Shown: one piece after another, positions 1 to 5,099 of the stretch
Layout: each line of letters starts with the position of its first letter
Position numbering within the stretch: position 1 is the first letter of the stretch
Assembly (NCBI GenBank): GCA_937902605.1
Contig: CALFNC010000328.1
Span: 1 to 5,099 of the forward strand
Reading direction: 5' to 3'
Length of the DNA: 5,099 bases
DNA from: an uncultured Acidobacteriota bacterium
GTDB taxonomy: Bacteria > Acidobacteriota > Thermoanaerobaculia > UBA5066
Program-made: the position numbers and the translations under genes
The notes under the pieces: model-generated
The model's database searches: none
Told to the model about the DNA's origin: nothing
What the model saw: the letters and a program-made list of their open reading frames with translations, nothing else

Positions 1-55
1 GCGAAGGTCGTCAGCGCCGGAATCATGGTGATGAGGGGCGCCAGGTTGTAGAGGA
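1..55. repeat. Left-edge copy of a 55-bp direct repeat (probable assembly artefact)
   Basis: Bases 1-55 are identical to bases 145-199, and the copies diverge at the next base (t at 56, g at 200). The offset of 144 bases is 48 codons, so the nuoH frame stays open through both copies. The copy ends exactly at the sequence edge, and 55 is a common final k-mer length in de Bruijn assemblers. In translation this copy replaces the conserved NuoH segment expected after the Gly-Ile-Leu-Tyr at residues 126-129. A real in-gene duplication is possible but less likely. Confidence 0.9.
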
Positions 56-434
56 TGCCGACGTTCACGTCCGCGATCACCAGCGGGATGATGTGCGTCA
101 CGCCGTCGATCGTCACGGGGATCGAGGACCCGAACGGGATCACGGCGAAGGTCGTCAGCGCCGGAATCATGGTGATGAGGGGCGCCAGGTTGTAGAGGAG
201 GCGGTCCGCGTACAGGGGGACCATGTCCTCCTTCATGAACATCTTGATGACGTCGGCGAAGGCCTGGAAGAGGCCGAAGGGGCCGACGCGGTTCGGGCCC
301 GGGCGGTCCTGGATCAGGGCCGCGCCGCGCCGCTCGAGCCACACCAGGTTCGGGAGGAGCGCGGCCAGGACGACGGCCCAGACGAAGAGGATCTTCACGA
401 CCGCGGCGACGGCTTCGAAGAGGAGTGAGTCCAT
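1..434 (-). CDS. nuoH: NADH-quinone oxidoreductase subunit H, 5' part only
   Basis: NuoH (ND1 in mitochondria) is the membrane subunit that forms much of the quinone-access chamber where the peripheral arm meets the membrane arm of complex I. The ATG at 434-432 lies 10 bases after the nuoG stop and is preceded by GGAAGAG. Visible features are a hydrophobic first helix (about residues 9-32), Trp-Leu-Glu-Arg-Arg (32-36), the signature Gly-Pro-Asn-Arg-Val-Gly-Pro-Phe-Gly-Leu (46-55), a Lys-Glu-Asp loop (68-70), a second helix ending Ile-Pro-Phe-Gly (99-102), and Ala-Asp-Val-Asn-Val-Gly-Ile-Leu-Tyr (121-129). About 144 codons are present against roughly 330-430 in whole proteins. After residue 129 the reading repeats residues 82-96 instead of the usual conserved helix. 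The part encoded by bases 1-55 is therefore suspect, and only residues 1 to about 126 should be trusted. Confidence 0.95.
   Translation of the reverse strand, partial: MDSLLFEAVAAVVKILFVWAVVLAALLPNLVWLERRGAALIQDRPGPNRVGPFGLFQAFADVIKMFMKEDMVPLYADRLLYNLAPLITMIPALTTFAVIPFGSSIPVTIDGVTHIIPLVIADVNVGILYNLAPLITMIPALTTF
145..199. repeat. Internal copy of the 55-bp direct repeat, within nuoH
   Basis: This is the partner of bases 1-55. Here the encoded residues (about 80-97 of NuoH, beginning Leu-Tyr-Asn-Leu-Ala-Pro-Leu) sit where the family expects them, just after the Lys-Glu-Asp and Ala-Asp-Arg motifs and before Ile-Pro-Phe-Gly. This is therefore the authentic copy. Confidence 0.9.
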
Positions 435-444
435 CGGCTCTTCC

Positions 445-2160
445 CTACGCCTTCCCCGCGGCGGCGGGCAGCTTGTCGGTGTCGTCCACCGACGTTCGCG
501 GAGGCCTGAGGACGTCGTACGAGGCAGCCGGAGAGACCGAGGGCGGCAGGCCGACGACCGCTGGCGCGTCCCAGGCGAGCCCGCCATACGCGGGGACGGT
601 GGCGGCCAGCTTCCCGAAAACGTCCGCTGTGGTCCACCGCGTCTCGAAGACGCCGAAGCGCTGCCCGAGGTGAAGGAGAACCTCCAGGTCGGTCTTCACG
701 ATCGGTGGCGGGACGAAAGCCACGTCGAACCGCTGGACGCGCCCCTGGACGTTCAAGAAGCTCCCGTCCTTCCCGGTCAGGCCGGAGACGGGGAGGACGA
801 CGTCGGCGACGTCGGTCAGGGCGCTGCGCGTCCGGGCGTGAACGACCAGGAACTTCGCCTTCCGGAGCTTCGCCACGAACGCCGGGTCGGCGGTCCGCGC
901 AGAGAAGGCCGCGTCCGCGACGTAGAGGACATCGGGTACGAGCGAGCCGGTCAGGAGCCGGCCGAGGGCCGATTCGCCGGACGCCTTCCGGACCCCCGCA
1001 GCCTCAGCACCGCGCGCGTTCGGGGCGGCGACGGTCCCCTTCAGGAAGCCGCCGTCGGCGCCGATCGCCTTCGGGTTCCGGATCCGCCGAAGCGGGCCCT
1101 GATCGGCGTCGAACTCGACGTTGGGAGTCCCGACCGTCTTCCCGAACAGCTCGGCGAGGAGCCAGTTTTCCTCGGTGGAGAGGTTCGCCGAGCCGATGGC
1201 GAGGACAGCGGCGGGCTTCGCGGCCGTCAGCTTCTCGTGCACCAGGCCCAGCGCCTCGCCCCAGTTCGTCTCGCGCCGGCCCCTACCGTCCGGCTCGGAC
1301 GCCTTCAGGAAGTCGTCCGGGACGACCGGCTTCAGGAAGTCGCGGCCGTTCAGCGACTCGGCCAGGAACCGGCCGTGGTCGCACATCCAGAAATCGTTGA
1401 CTCCGAGGTTGACGCGGGGGAGGAAGCGGTGGACCACCTGCTCCCGATGCTCGATCGAGATGTTGCAGCCGATCTCGCACCCGGGGCAGACCGACGCAGT
1501 CTTCTTCAGCCACCAGACTCGCTTGCGGAAGCGGAACTCCTTCGTCGTCAGGGCGCCGACCGGGCAGACGTCCGCGGCGCAGGCGGACCACTCGTTATCG
1601 AGCTGGTGCCCCTCGTGCGTCCAGACCATCGTGTGGCCACCCCGCTCGATGAACGTCAGCTCGCCGGTTCCAGCGATCTCGTTGCAGAAGCGGATGCACC
1701 GCGTGCACTGGATGCACCGGGTCATGTCGGCGATCACGTGCGGGCCGATGTCGGTCCGGTCGTACCCGGGGAACTGGCGGCGCGGCTCGGAGGTCCGGGA
1801 GACCGGGAGGCCGCCCGCGACTGCGTTGTCCTGCAGCTGGCACTCGCCCGCCTGATCGCAGATCGGACAGTCGAGCGGGTGGTTGATGAGGAGGAACTCC
1901 ATCGTGGCGTTCCGGGCGGCGAGGGCCTTCTCGCTCGACGCGCGGATCACCATGCCGCCCCGGACGGGGACGGTGCAGGATGCCTGGACCTTCGGGGCCC
2001 CGTCGATCTCGACCATGCACATACGGCACTGGCCGACGATCGAGAAGCGCGGGTGGTAGCAGAAGTGGGGGACGTCGACGCCCGCGGCGCGGCACGCCTC
2101 GAGGGCGTTCGCGTTGTCCGGGACCTCGACGGCGGTCCCGTCGACGGTGACTTTCACCAT
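445..2160 (-). CDS. nuoG: NADH-quinone oxidoreductase subunit G (compact form)
   Basis: NuoG carries electrons through iron-sulphur clusters in the peripheral arm of complex I. The protein has 571 residues. Its N-terminal ferredoxin-like domain has Cys34, Cys45, Cys48 and Cys62 for [2Fe-2S] N1b. His94, Cys98, Cys101 and Cys107 form the His-Cys3 site of N5. Cys149, Cys152, Cys155 and Cys199 (in Cys-Pro-Val-Gly-Ala-Leu) ligate N4. Cys225, Cys228, Cys232 and Cys260 have the N7 spacing known from Thermus and E. coli. A molybdopterin-oxidoreductase-like domain follows, with Ala-Pro-Asn-Ala-Arg-Gly-Ala-Glu (about 377-384) and Ala-Asp-Val-Val-Leu-Pro, but it is only about 300 residues long. Many NuoG proteins reach 690-900 residues, so this one is short. 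Extra cysteines occur at 159 and 194. The ATG overlaps the nuoF stop by one base (TGATG), and the gene ends with TAG at 447-445. Confidence 0.97.
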   Translation of the reverse strand: MVKVTVDGTAVEVPDNANALEACRAAGVDVPHFCYHPRFSIVGQCRMCMVEIDGAPKVQASCTVPVRGGMVIRASSEKALAARNATMEFLLINHPLDCPICDQAGECQLQDNAVAGGLPVSRTSEPRRQFPGYDRTDIGPHVIADMTRCIQCTRCIRFCNEIAGTGELTFIERGGHTMVWTHEGHQLDNEWSACAADVCPVGALTTKEFRFRKRVWWLKKTASVCPGCEIGCNISIEHREQVVHRFLPRVNLGVNDFWMCDHGRFLAESLNGRDFLKPVVPDDFLKASEPDGRGRRETNWGEALGLVHEKLTAAKPAAVLAIGSANLSTEENWLLAELFGKTVGTPNVEFDADQGPLRRIRNPKAIGADGGFLKGTVAAPNARGAEAAGVRKASGESALGRLLTGSLVPDVLYVADAAFSARTADPAFVAKLRKAKFLVVHARTRSALTDVADVVLPVSGLTGKDGSFLNVQGRVQRFDVAFVPPPIVKTDLEVLLHLGQRFGVFETRWTTADVFGKLAATVPAYGGLAWDAPAVVGLPPSVSPAASYDVLRPPRTSVDDTDKLPAAAGKA

Positions 2161-3542
2161 CAGCAGTGGATCCCTTCTGCCATCCGCTCAGCGACCTTCT
2201 TGGTGACGTCGGACGGGGCGGACAGGGCGAAATCGGGCGATGCGGCCTTCGCGAGGTACGCCTCGAACTCGGCGCGGAACTTCGTGATGCCCGAGATCAC
2301 CGGGGCGATGGCGGCGTCGGCGAACACGCAGATCGTCATCCCGTTCCCCATCTGGCCGGAAATCTGGAGGAGCAGGTCGATGTCCTGCCTCTTCCCCTGG
2401 CCGTTCACCAGCCGCTTCAGCATCTTGTTCAGCCAGGGGGTCCCCTCGCGGCACGGCGTGCACTGGCCGCACGACTCGTGCGCATAGAACTTCGAGATGT
2501 TCGTGACCGCCTTCGGAATGTCGGCCGTCTCGTCCATCACGATGATGGCGGCCGACCCGAGCATCGACTTGGCGGCGGCGACGCCGTCGAAGTCGAGCGG
2601 CATGTTCGCGACCTCGGCGGCCGTCAGCATCGGCGCGGACGACCCGCCGGGGATGACCGCCTTCAGCTTTCGGCCTCCCTTGACCCCTCCGGCGAGCGCG
2701 AGGAGCTCCATGAAGGGGATGCCCATCGGCGCCTCGTAGACGCCGGGTCGCTCCACGTGGCCGGAGATGCAAAACAGTTTTGGCCCCGTGTTCTTCTCGT
2801 TCCGGCCGTAGCCCTTGAACCAGTCGGCCCCGCGGTCGACGATGTGCTTGACGCAGCAGAGCGTCTCGACGTTGTTGACGATCGTGGGGGCTGCCCAGAC
2901 GCCCGAGACGGCCGGGAACGGCGGCTTGACCCGCGGGTGGCCTCGTTTTTCCTCGAGGCTCTCGGTGAGGGCGGGCTCCTCGCCGCCGATGTAGGCCCCG
3001 GCGCCCCGGTGGATCGTGATGTCGAGGTCGATCCCGCTCCCGAGGACGTTCTTGCCGAGCAGCCCCTTCTGGTAGGCCTCGTCGACGGCGGCGTTCAGGA
3101 TCTCGGCGCCGTGGACCATCTCGCCTCGGATGTAGAGGTAAGCGTGCTTCACGCCGAGCGCGAAGCTGGCCAGCATCATCCCTTCCAAGATCTGGTGCGG
3201 GTCCTTCTCGATGAAGACCCGGTCCTTGAAGGTGCCAGGCTCCGACTCGTCGGCGTTGCAGAGGAGGTATACCGGCTTGTTCCCGCGTTTTTCCTTAGGC
3301 GGGACGAACGTCCACTTGAGCCCGCAGGGGAAGCCGGCGCCGCCCCGCCCGCGGAGGGCCGAGGCCTTCACCATCTCGGTCACCTTCGCCGGGGTCCACT
3401 CGCCCGTGGCGATCCCCGCGAGGACCTTCTTCCACGAGGCATATCCGCCGTCCGCGAGGTAGCCGTCGATAGAGCGTGAGTCGGGCCGAGAGACGCGGGC
3501 GAGGAGGACCGGCTCGTAGCCGGCGGGCCACATCGCGCTCAT
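2160..3542 (-). CDS. nuoF: NADH-quinone oxidoreductase subunit F (FMN and NADH binding)
   Basis: NuoF oxidises NADH with FMN and passes electrons to cluster N3 at the tip of the peripheral arm. The frame is open further upstream, but the start is placed at ATG 3542-3540. That ATG overlaps the nuoE stop as ATGA, has GGAGG six bases upstream, and gives the normal N terminus and length (460 residues). Visible are the glycine-rich FMN motif Gly-Arg-Gly-Gly-Ala-Gly-Phe-Pro (65-72), Asn-Ala-Asp-Glu-Ser-Glu-Pro-Gly-Thr-Phe-Lys-Asp-Arg (96-108), Gly-Ala-Gly-Ala-Tyr-Ile (180-185) and Lys-Pro-Pro-Phe-Pro (206-210). N3 ligands are Cys358, Cys361 and Cys364 in Ser-Cys-Gly-Gln-Cys-Thr-Pro-Cys-Arg-Glu-Gly, plus Cys405. 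Oddities are Gly186 where many homologues have Cys, and Pro190 where Thr is usual after Gly-Glu-Glu. The stop TGA shares one base with the nuoG ATG. Confidence 0.97.
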   Translation of the reverse strand: MSAMWPAGYEPVLLARVSRPDSRSIDGYLADGGYASWKKVLAGIATGEWTPAKVTEMVKASALRGRGGAGFPCGLKWTFVPPKEKRGNKPVYLLCNADESEPGTFKDRVFIEKDPHQILEGMMLASFALGVKHAYLYIRGEMVHGAEILNAAVDEAYQKGLLGKNVLGSGIDLDITIHRGAGAYIGGEEPALTESLEEKRGHPRVKPPFPAVSGVWAAPTIVNNVETLCCVKHIVDRGADWFKGYGRNEKNTGPKLFCISGHVERPGVYEAPMGIPFMELLALAGGVKGGRKLKAVIPGGSSAPMLTAAEVANMPLDFDGVAAAKSMLGSAAIIVMDETADIPKAVTNISKFYAHESCGQCTPCREGTPWLNKMLKRLVNGQGKRQDIDLLLQISGQMGNGMTICVFADAAIAPVISGITKFRAEFEAYLAKAASPDFALSAPSDVTKKVAERMAEGIHC

Positions 3543-4096
3543 TTCAGCCCTCCGAGGAACTGCTCGAGGTTCTCCTTTGTAATGATGGCGCAGTCGTCGT
3601 CGTTCACCATGACAGCAGGAGCCTTGTCGCACTGCGCCAGGCACTCGACCTCGATCACCGTGAACCGCCCGTCGGCTGTCGTCTCGCCCGGCTTCAGGTC
3701 GCCCAGGCGCTTGCGGCACTCGGCGAACACCTCCTCGGCTCCCGCCAGGTGGCAGGAGATCGAGGTGCAGAACTGGATCAGGTGCTTTCCGACCGGGGCC
3801 CGGTTATACATGGTGTAGAAGGTCGTGACGCCCCAGACGAACGCCGGGGAGAGGCCGAGGAGCGACGCCACGTAGTCGACCGCTTCCCTCGAGATCCAGC
3901 CAAGCTCCTCTTGAGCGATCCAGAGGGTCGGTAGGAGGGCGGCCTGCTTCGTCGGATAGCGGGTCAGCAGCTTCTCGAACCGGGCCAGGGCCTTCGGTGA
4001 GAAGGAGACCGCCTTGCCTGCGGAGAGAGCCCCGTGCTCGCCCTCACGGGGAAGACCGGCCTGCTCTGAGACCGGGGTACCAGCACCACCGCTCAT
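3539..4096 (-). CDS. nuoE: NADH-quinone oxidoreductase subunit E (2Fe-2S)
   Basis: NuoE is the thioredoxin-fold [2Fe-2S] subunit that sits beside NuoF and holds off-pathway cluster N1a. The chosen ATG (4096-4094) overlaps the nuoA stop as ATGA, giving 185 residues. An upstream ATG in the same open frame lies inside nuoA and yields a low-complexity Pro/Arg/Gly tail, so it was rejected. The N1a ligands are Cys110 and Cys115 (Cys-Thr-Ser-Ile-Ser-Cys), then Cys152 and Cys156 (Glu-Cys-Leu-Ala-Gln-Cys), matching the Cys-x4-Cys and Cys-x3-Cys pattern of the family. The helical N-terminal domain is recognisable from about residue 33 to 100 (Tyr-Pro near 47, Trp-Ile near 67, Thr-Thr-Phe-Tyr at 91-94). 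The first 30 residues are a Gly/Ala/Ser-rich extension, slightly longer than usual. No strong Shine-Dalgarno stands at normal spacing, so translation probably depends on coupling to nuoA. Confidence 0.96.
   Translation of the reverse strand: MSGGAGTPVSEQAGLPREGEHGALSAGKAVSFSPKALARFEKLLTRYPTKQAALLPTLWIAQEELGWISREAVDYVASLLGLSPAFVWGVTTFYTMYNRAPVGKHLIQFCTSISCHLAGAEEVFAECRKRLGDLKPGETTADGRFTVIEVECLAQCDKAPAVMVNDDDCAIITKENLEQFLGGLK
3549..3553 (-). promoter_or_regulatory. Ribosome binding site that fixes the nuoF start
   Basis: On the coding strand GGAGG stands six bases before the ATG at 3542. It lies inside the last codons of nuoE. It is the clearest Shine-Dalgarno sequence in the operon and supports this ATG over the much longer upstream open frame. 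Confidence 0.75.
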
Positions 4097-4455
4097 TCCC
4101 AGTCGAACGCTCCCTTCTTCCAGAGGTACGCGAAGCCGAGGAAGAGGACGGCCAGGAAGAGGAGCATCTCGCCGAACATCGGCCAGCCCCCCTTCCGGAA
4201 GACCACAGCCCACGGGTAGAGGAAGGCCGCTTCCACGTCGAAGATGATGAACATCATCGCGACGATGAAGAACTTGACGGAGATCCGTTTTCGGCTCACG
4301 TCGAGAAGCGGTAGGCCGCTCTCATAGGGGCCCAGCTTGCGTTTCGTCCTCACTTTGCGCCCCAGGACGGCGTTCAGGAGGAGGAGGGCGACCGCGACGA
4401 CCGCCGCGATGGCCAACATCAAAAGGATGGGAAGGAAGGCTTCTGAAGTACCCAT
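4093..4455 (-). CDS. nuoA: NADH-quinone oxidoreductase subunit A
   Basis: NuoA (ND3) is a small three-helix membrane subunit next to the quinone site of complex I. The protein has 120 residues, normal for the family. Predicted helices lie at about 7-30, 60-82 and 93-113. The loop between helices 1 and 2 carries Gly-Pro-Tyr-Glu-Ser-Gly (42-47), the family signature. Ser46 occupies the place of the reactive cysteine of mitochondrial ND3, and serine here is common in bacteria. The second helix has the conserved acidic pair Asp73 and Glu75 in Phe-Asp-Val-Glu-Ala. ATG 4455-4453 is the first gene start of this transcription unit. No good Shine-Dalgarno is visible. The stop TGA overlaps the nuoE ATG. 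The next gene is nuoE, not nuoB. Confidence 0.96.
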   Translation of the reverse strand: MGTSEAFLPILLMLAIAAVVAVALLLLNAVLGRKVRTKRKLGPYESGLPLLDVSRKRISVKFFIVAMMFIIFDVEAAFLYPWAVVFRKGGWPMFGEMLLFLAVLFLGFAYLWKKGAFDWE

Positions 4456-4469
4456 GCGGCGCTCGTGAT

Positions 4470-4498
4470 ACTTTTCACAAAGTTGGGTCGGTCGTCAA
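4470..4498 (-). promoter_or_regulatory. Weak candidate promoter for the nuo operon
   Basis: On the minus strand TTGACG (4498-4493) is a good match to a sigma-70-type -35 box, followed after 17 bases by AAAAGT (4475-4470), a poor -10. It ends 14 bases before the nuoA ATG, so any leader would be very short. The region is clearly richer in A/T than the genes around it. The match is tentative because the -10 is weak and the host's promoter consensus is unknown. Confidence 0.25.
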
Positions 4499-5054
4499 CC
4501 CTCTTCGAAGGGTTAAATCCCTCAATTTCGGCAGCGGCCCTCGTTCCGGCATTTCACTGTGCGGGAACGGTGGGAGCCGTCGTCGAGGGGGTGCGTCCGC
4601 ACGTCGAGATGGTCCTCGTGGTCGACGACGGGAGCGGGGACGGCACTGCCGAGGAAGCCTTCCGCGCGGGGGCCCAGGTGCTGGTGCGGAAAGTGAACGG
4701 CGGGAAGGGCACCGCCGTCCGCCAGGCGCTCTCGCTCCTCCTCCCCTGCGGCTTCACGCATGTCGCCTTCGTCGACGGCGATGGCCAGCATGACCCGGCA
4801 GACCTTCCGGCGCTCCTGGCCGCAGCGGGCCAAGGAGCCGATTTCGTCATCGGGTCGCGGCTGCGGGATCGCGGGGAGATGCCGGCCAAGAACTTCATCG
4901 CAAACGCGACGGGAGACCGGATCCTCTCCCGGATGACGGGGCTAGAGGTGGAGGATGGCCAGTCGGGGTACCGGGTGATCGCCTCGGAGCTCCTCCGGCC
5001 ATTGCAGCTCACGTCGCGCCGCTACGCGGTCGAGAACGAGATCTTGATCAAGGC
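4483..5054 (+). CDS. GT2-family glycosyltransferase, partial (3' end missing)
   Basis: The product is a GT-A-fold glycosyltransferase of family 2, most like the polyprenyl- or dolichyl-phosphate sugar transferases that load a nucleotide-activated sugar onto a lipid carrier at the inner membrane. Counting from TTG 4483, the core begins Ala-Leu-Val-Pro-Ala-Phe (19-24). Then come the nucleotide-binding Val-Val-Asp-Asp-Gly-Ser-Gly-Asp-Gly-Thr (46-55), Asn-Gly-Gly-Lys-Gly (72-76), the metal-binding Asp-Gly-Asp-Gly-Gln-His-Asp-Pro (98-105), Gly-Ser-Arg (124-126), Asp-Gly-Gln-Ser-Gly-Tyr-Arg (158-164) and Tyr-Ala-Val-Glu-Asn-Glu-Ile (181-187). Some 190 codons are genomic, and the frame then runs into adapter. 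The start is unsettled because there is no in-frame ATG before the core. GTG 4465, TTG 4483 and the unusual ATT 4525 are candidates, and none has a good ribosome site. TTG 4483 is the nearest ordinary start codon upstream of the core. Third-position composition before about 4530 looks non-coding, favouring a later start. Acceptor and sugar cannot be told from the sequence. Confidence 0.85.
4497..4514. repeat. Inverted repeat in the divergent intergenic region
   Basis: The arms AACCCT (4497-4502) and AGGGTT (4509-4514) are perfect complements around a six-base loop, CTTCGA. The AGGG of the right arm can instead pair with CCCT at 4519-4522, giving a mutually exclusive smaller hairpin. No T-run follows on either strand, so it does not look like an intrinsic terminator. 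It touches the candidate -35 of nuoA and could be an operator or leader hairpin, or it may be chance. Confidence 0.4.
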
Positions 5055-5099
5055 AGATCGGAAGAGCACACGTCTGAACTCCAGTCACGCCAATATCTC
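5055..5099 (+). other. Illumina TruSeq index adapter (not genomic)
   Basis: From 5055 the sequence is AGATCGGAAGAGCACACGTC and onward, matching the TruSeq index-read adapter. The six-base index GCCAAT lies at 5089-5094, followed by the constant ATCTC at 5095-5099. The glycosyltransferase frame runs through it, giving Asp-Arg-Lys-Ser-Thr-Arg-Leu-Asn-Ser-Ser-His, a known adapter-derived contaminant peptide. The adapter's first A completes a plausible Ala codon with the last two genomic bases. This is residual library adapter at the contig end and should be trimmed. Confidence 0.98.

Noticed and set aside
223..2487. A 754-codon open frame on the plus strand opposite nuoG and the end of nuoF.
   Set aside because: It is antisense to two unmistakable complex I genes, is rich in Arg, Gly, Asp and Pro, and shows no family motif. 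Long antisense frames are expected where third codon positions are almost all G or C.
2166..3479. A 437-codon plus-strand open frame opposite nuoF.
   Set aside because: It is an antisense shadow of a full-length, motif-complete nuoF. Its composition is biased and it has no recognisable domain.
3543..3719. A 59-residue N-terminal extension of NuoF from an upstream ATG.
   Set aside because: It lies in nuoE coding sequence in another frame, is Arg-rich and unlike NuoF, while the ATG at 3542 has GGAGG at ideal spacing and a stop-start overlap.
4097..4213. A 39-residue N-terminal extension of NuoE from an upstream ATG.
   Set aside because: It overlaps nuoA in another frame and is Pro/Arg-rich; the ATG at 4096 forms the ATGA joint with nuoA.
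4318..4329. Serine in place of cysteine in the NuoA loop (Tyr-Glu-Ser-Gly), considered as an unusual loss of the ND3 switch cysteine.
   Set aside because: Serine at this place is ordinary in bacterial NuoA; E. coli has Phe-Glu-Ser-Gly.
4497..4522. Inverted repeat considered as an intrinsic terminator.
   Set aside because: It lies between two divergent gene starts, where no terminator is needed, and no T-run follows on either strand.
4522..5012. Minus-strand open frames opposite the glycosyltransferase.
   Set aside because: They are Ser/Arg/Pro-rich with no motif, while the plus strand encodes all the GT2 signatures across the same stretch.

Overview
The window is a high-GC bacterial fragment carrying part of an operon for respiratory complex I (NADH-quinone oxidoreductase), read on the minus strand. 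A partial glycosyltransferase gene diverges from it on the plus strand. Nothing in it fixes the taxon. The strong G/C preference at third codon positions, the tight stop-start overlaps and the 14-subunit-type complex I genes point to a high-GC, probably Gram-negative respiring bacterium. An Acidobacteriota- or Deltaproteobacteria-like source is only a guess from sequence flavour.

Layout from right to left, in the direction of transcription: nuoA (4455-4093), nuoE (4096-3539), nuoF (3542-2160), nuoG (2160-445) and the 5' part of nuoH (434 to the left edge). The first four genes overlap each other by 4, 4 and 1 bases, and nuoH follows nuoG after 10 bases, so this is one translationally coupled transcription unit. 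NuoE, NuoF and NuoG form the NADH-oxidising arm: FMN plus clusters N1a, N3, N1b, N4, N5 and N7. NuoA and NuoH are membrane subunits at the junction with the quinone site. The genes nuoB, nuoC and nuoD, which normally lie between nuoA and nuoE, are absent here, so the operon is split or rearranged.

The short divergent region (about 4456-4524) holds a weak candidate promoter for nuoA and an inverted repeat. To its right, a GT2-family glycosyltransferase resembling polyprenyl-phosphate sugar transferases runs rightward with no ATG start and no stop before genomic sequence ends.

Both ends look artefactual. Bases 5055-5099 match the Illumina TruSeq index adapter with index GCCAAT, not genome. Bases 1-55 exactly repeat bases 145-199, which makes the NuoH reading duplicate itself where the family has a different conserved helix. 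The repeat length equals a common assembler k-mer size, so bases 1-55 are probably an assembly-graph end effect. Trustworthy genomic sequence is roughly 56-5054. I found no undescribed defence, mobile or RNA system here. The notable points are the A-E gene junction, the compact NuoG that keeps the N7 ligands, and the two end artefacts.
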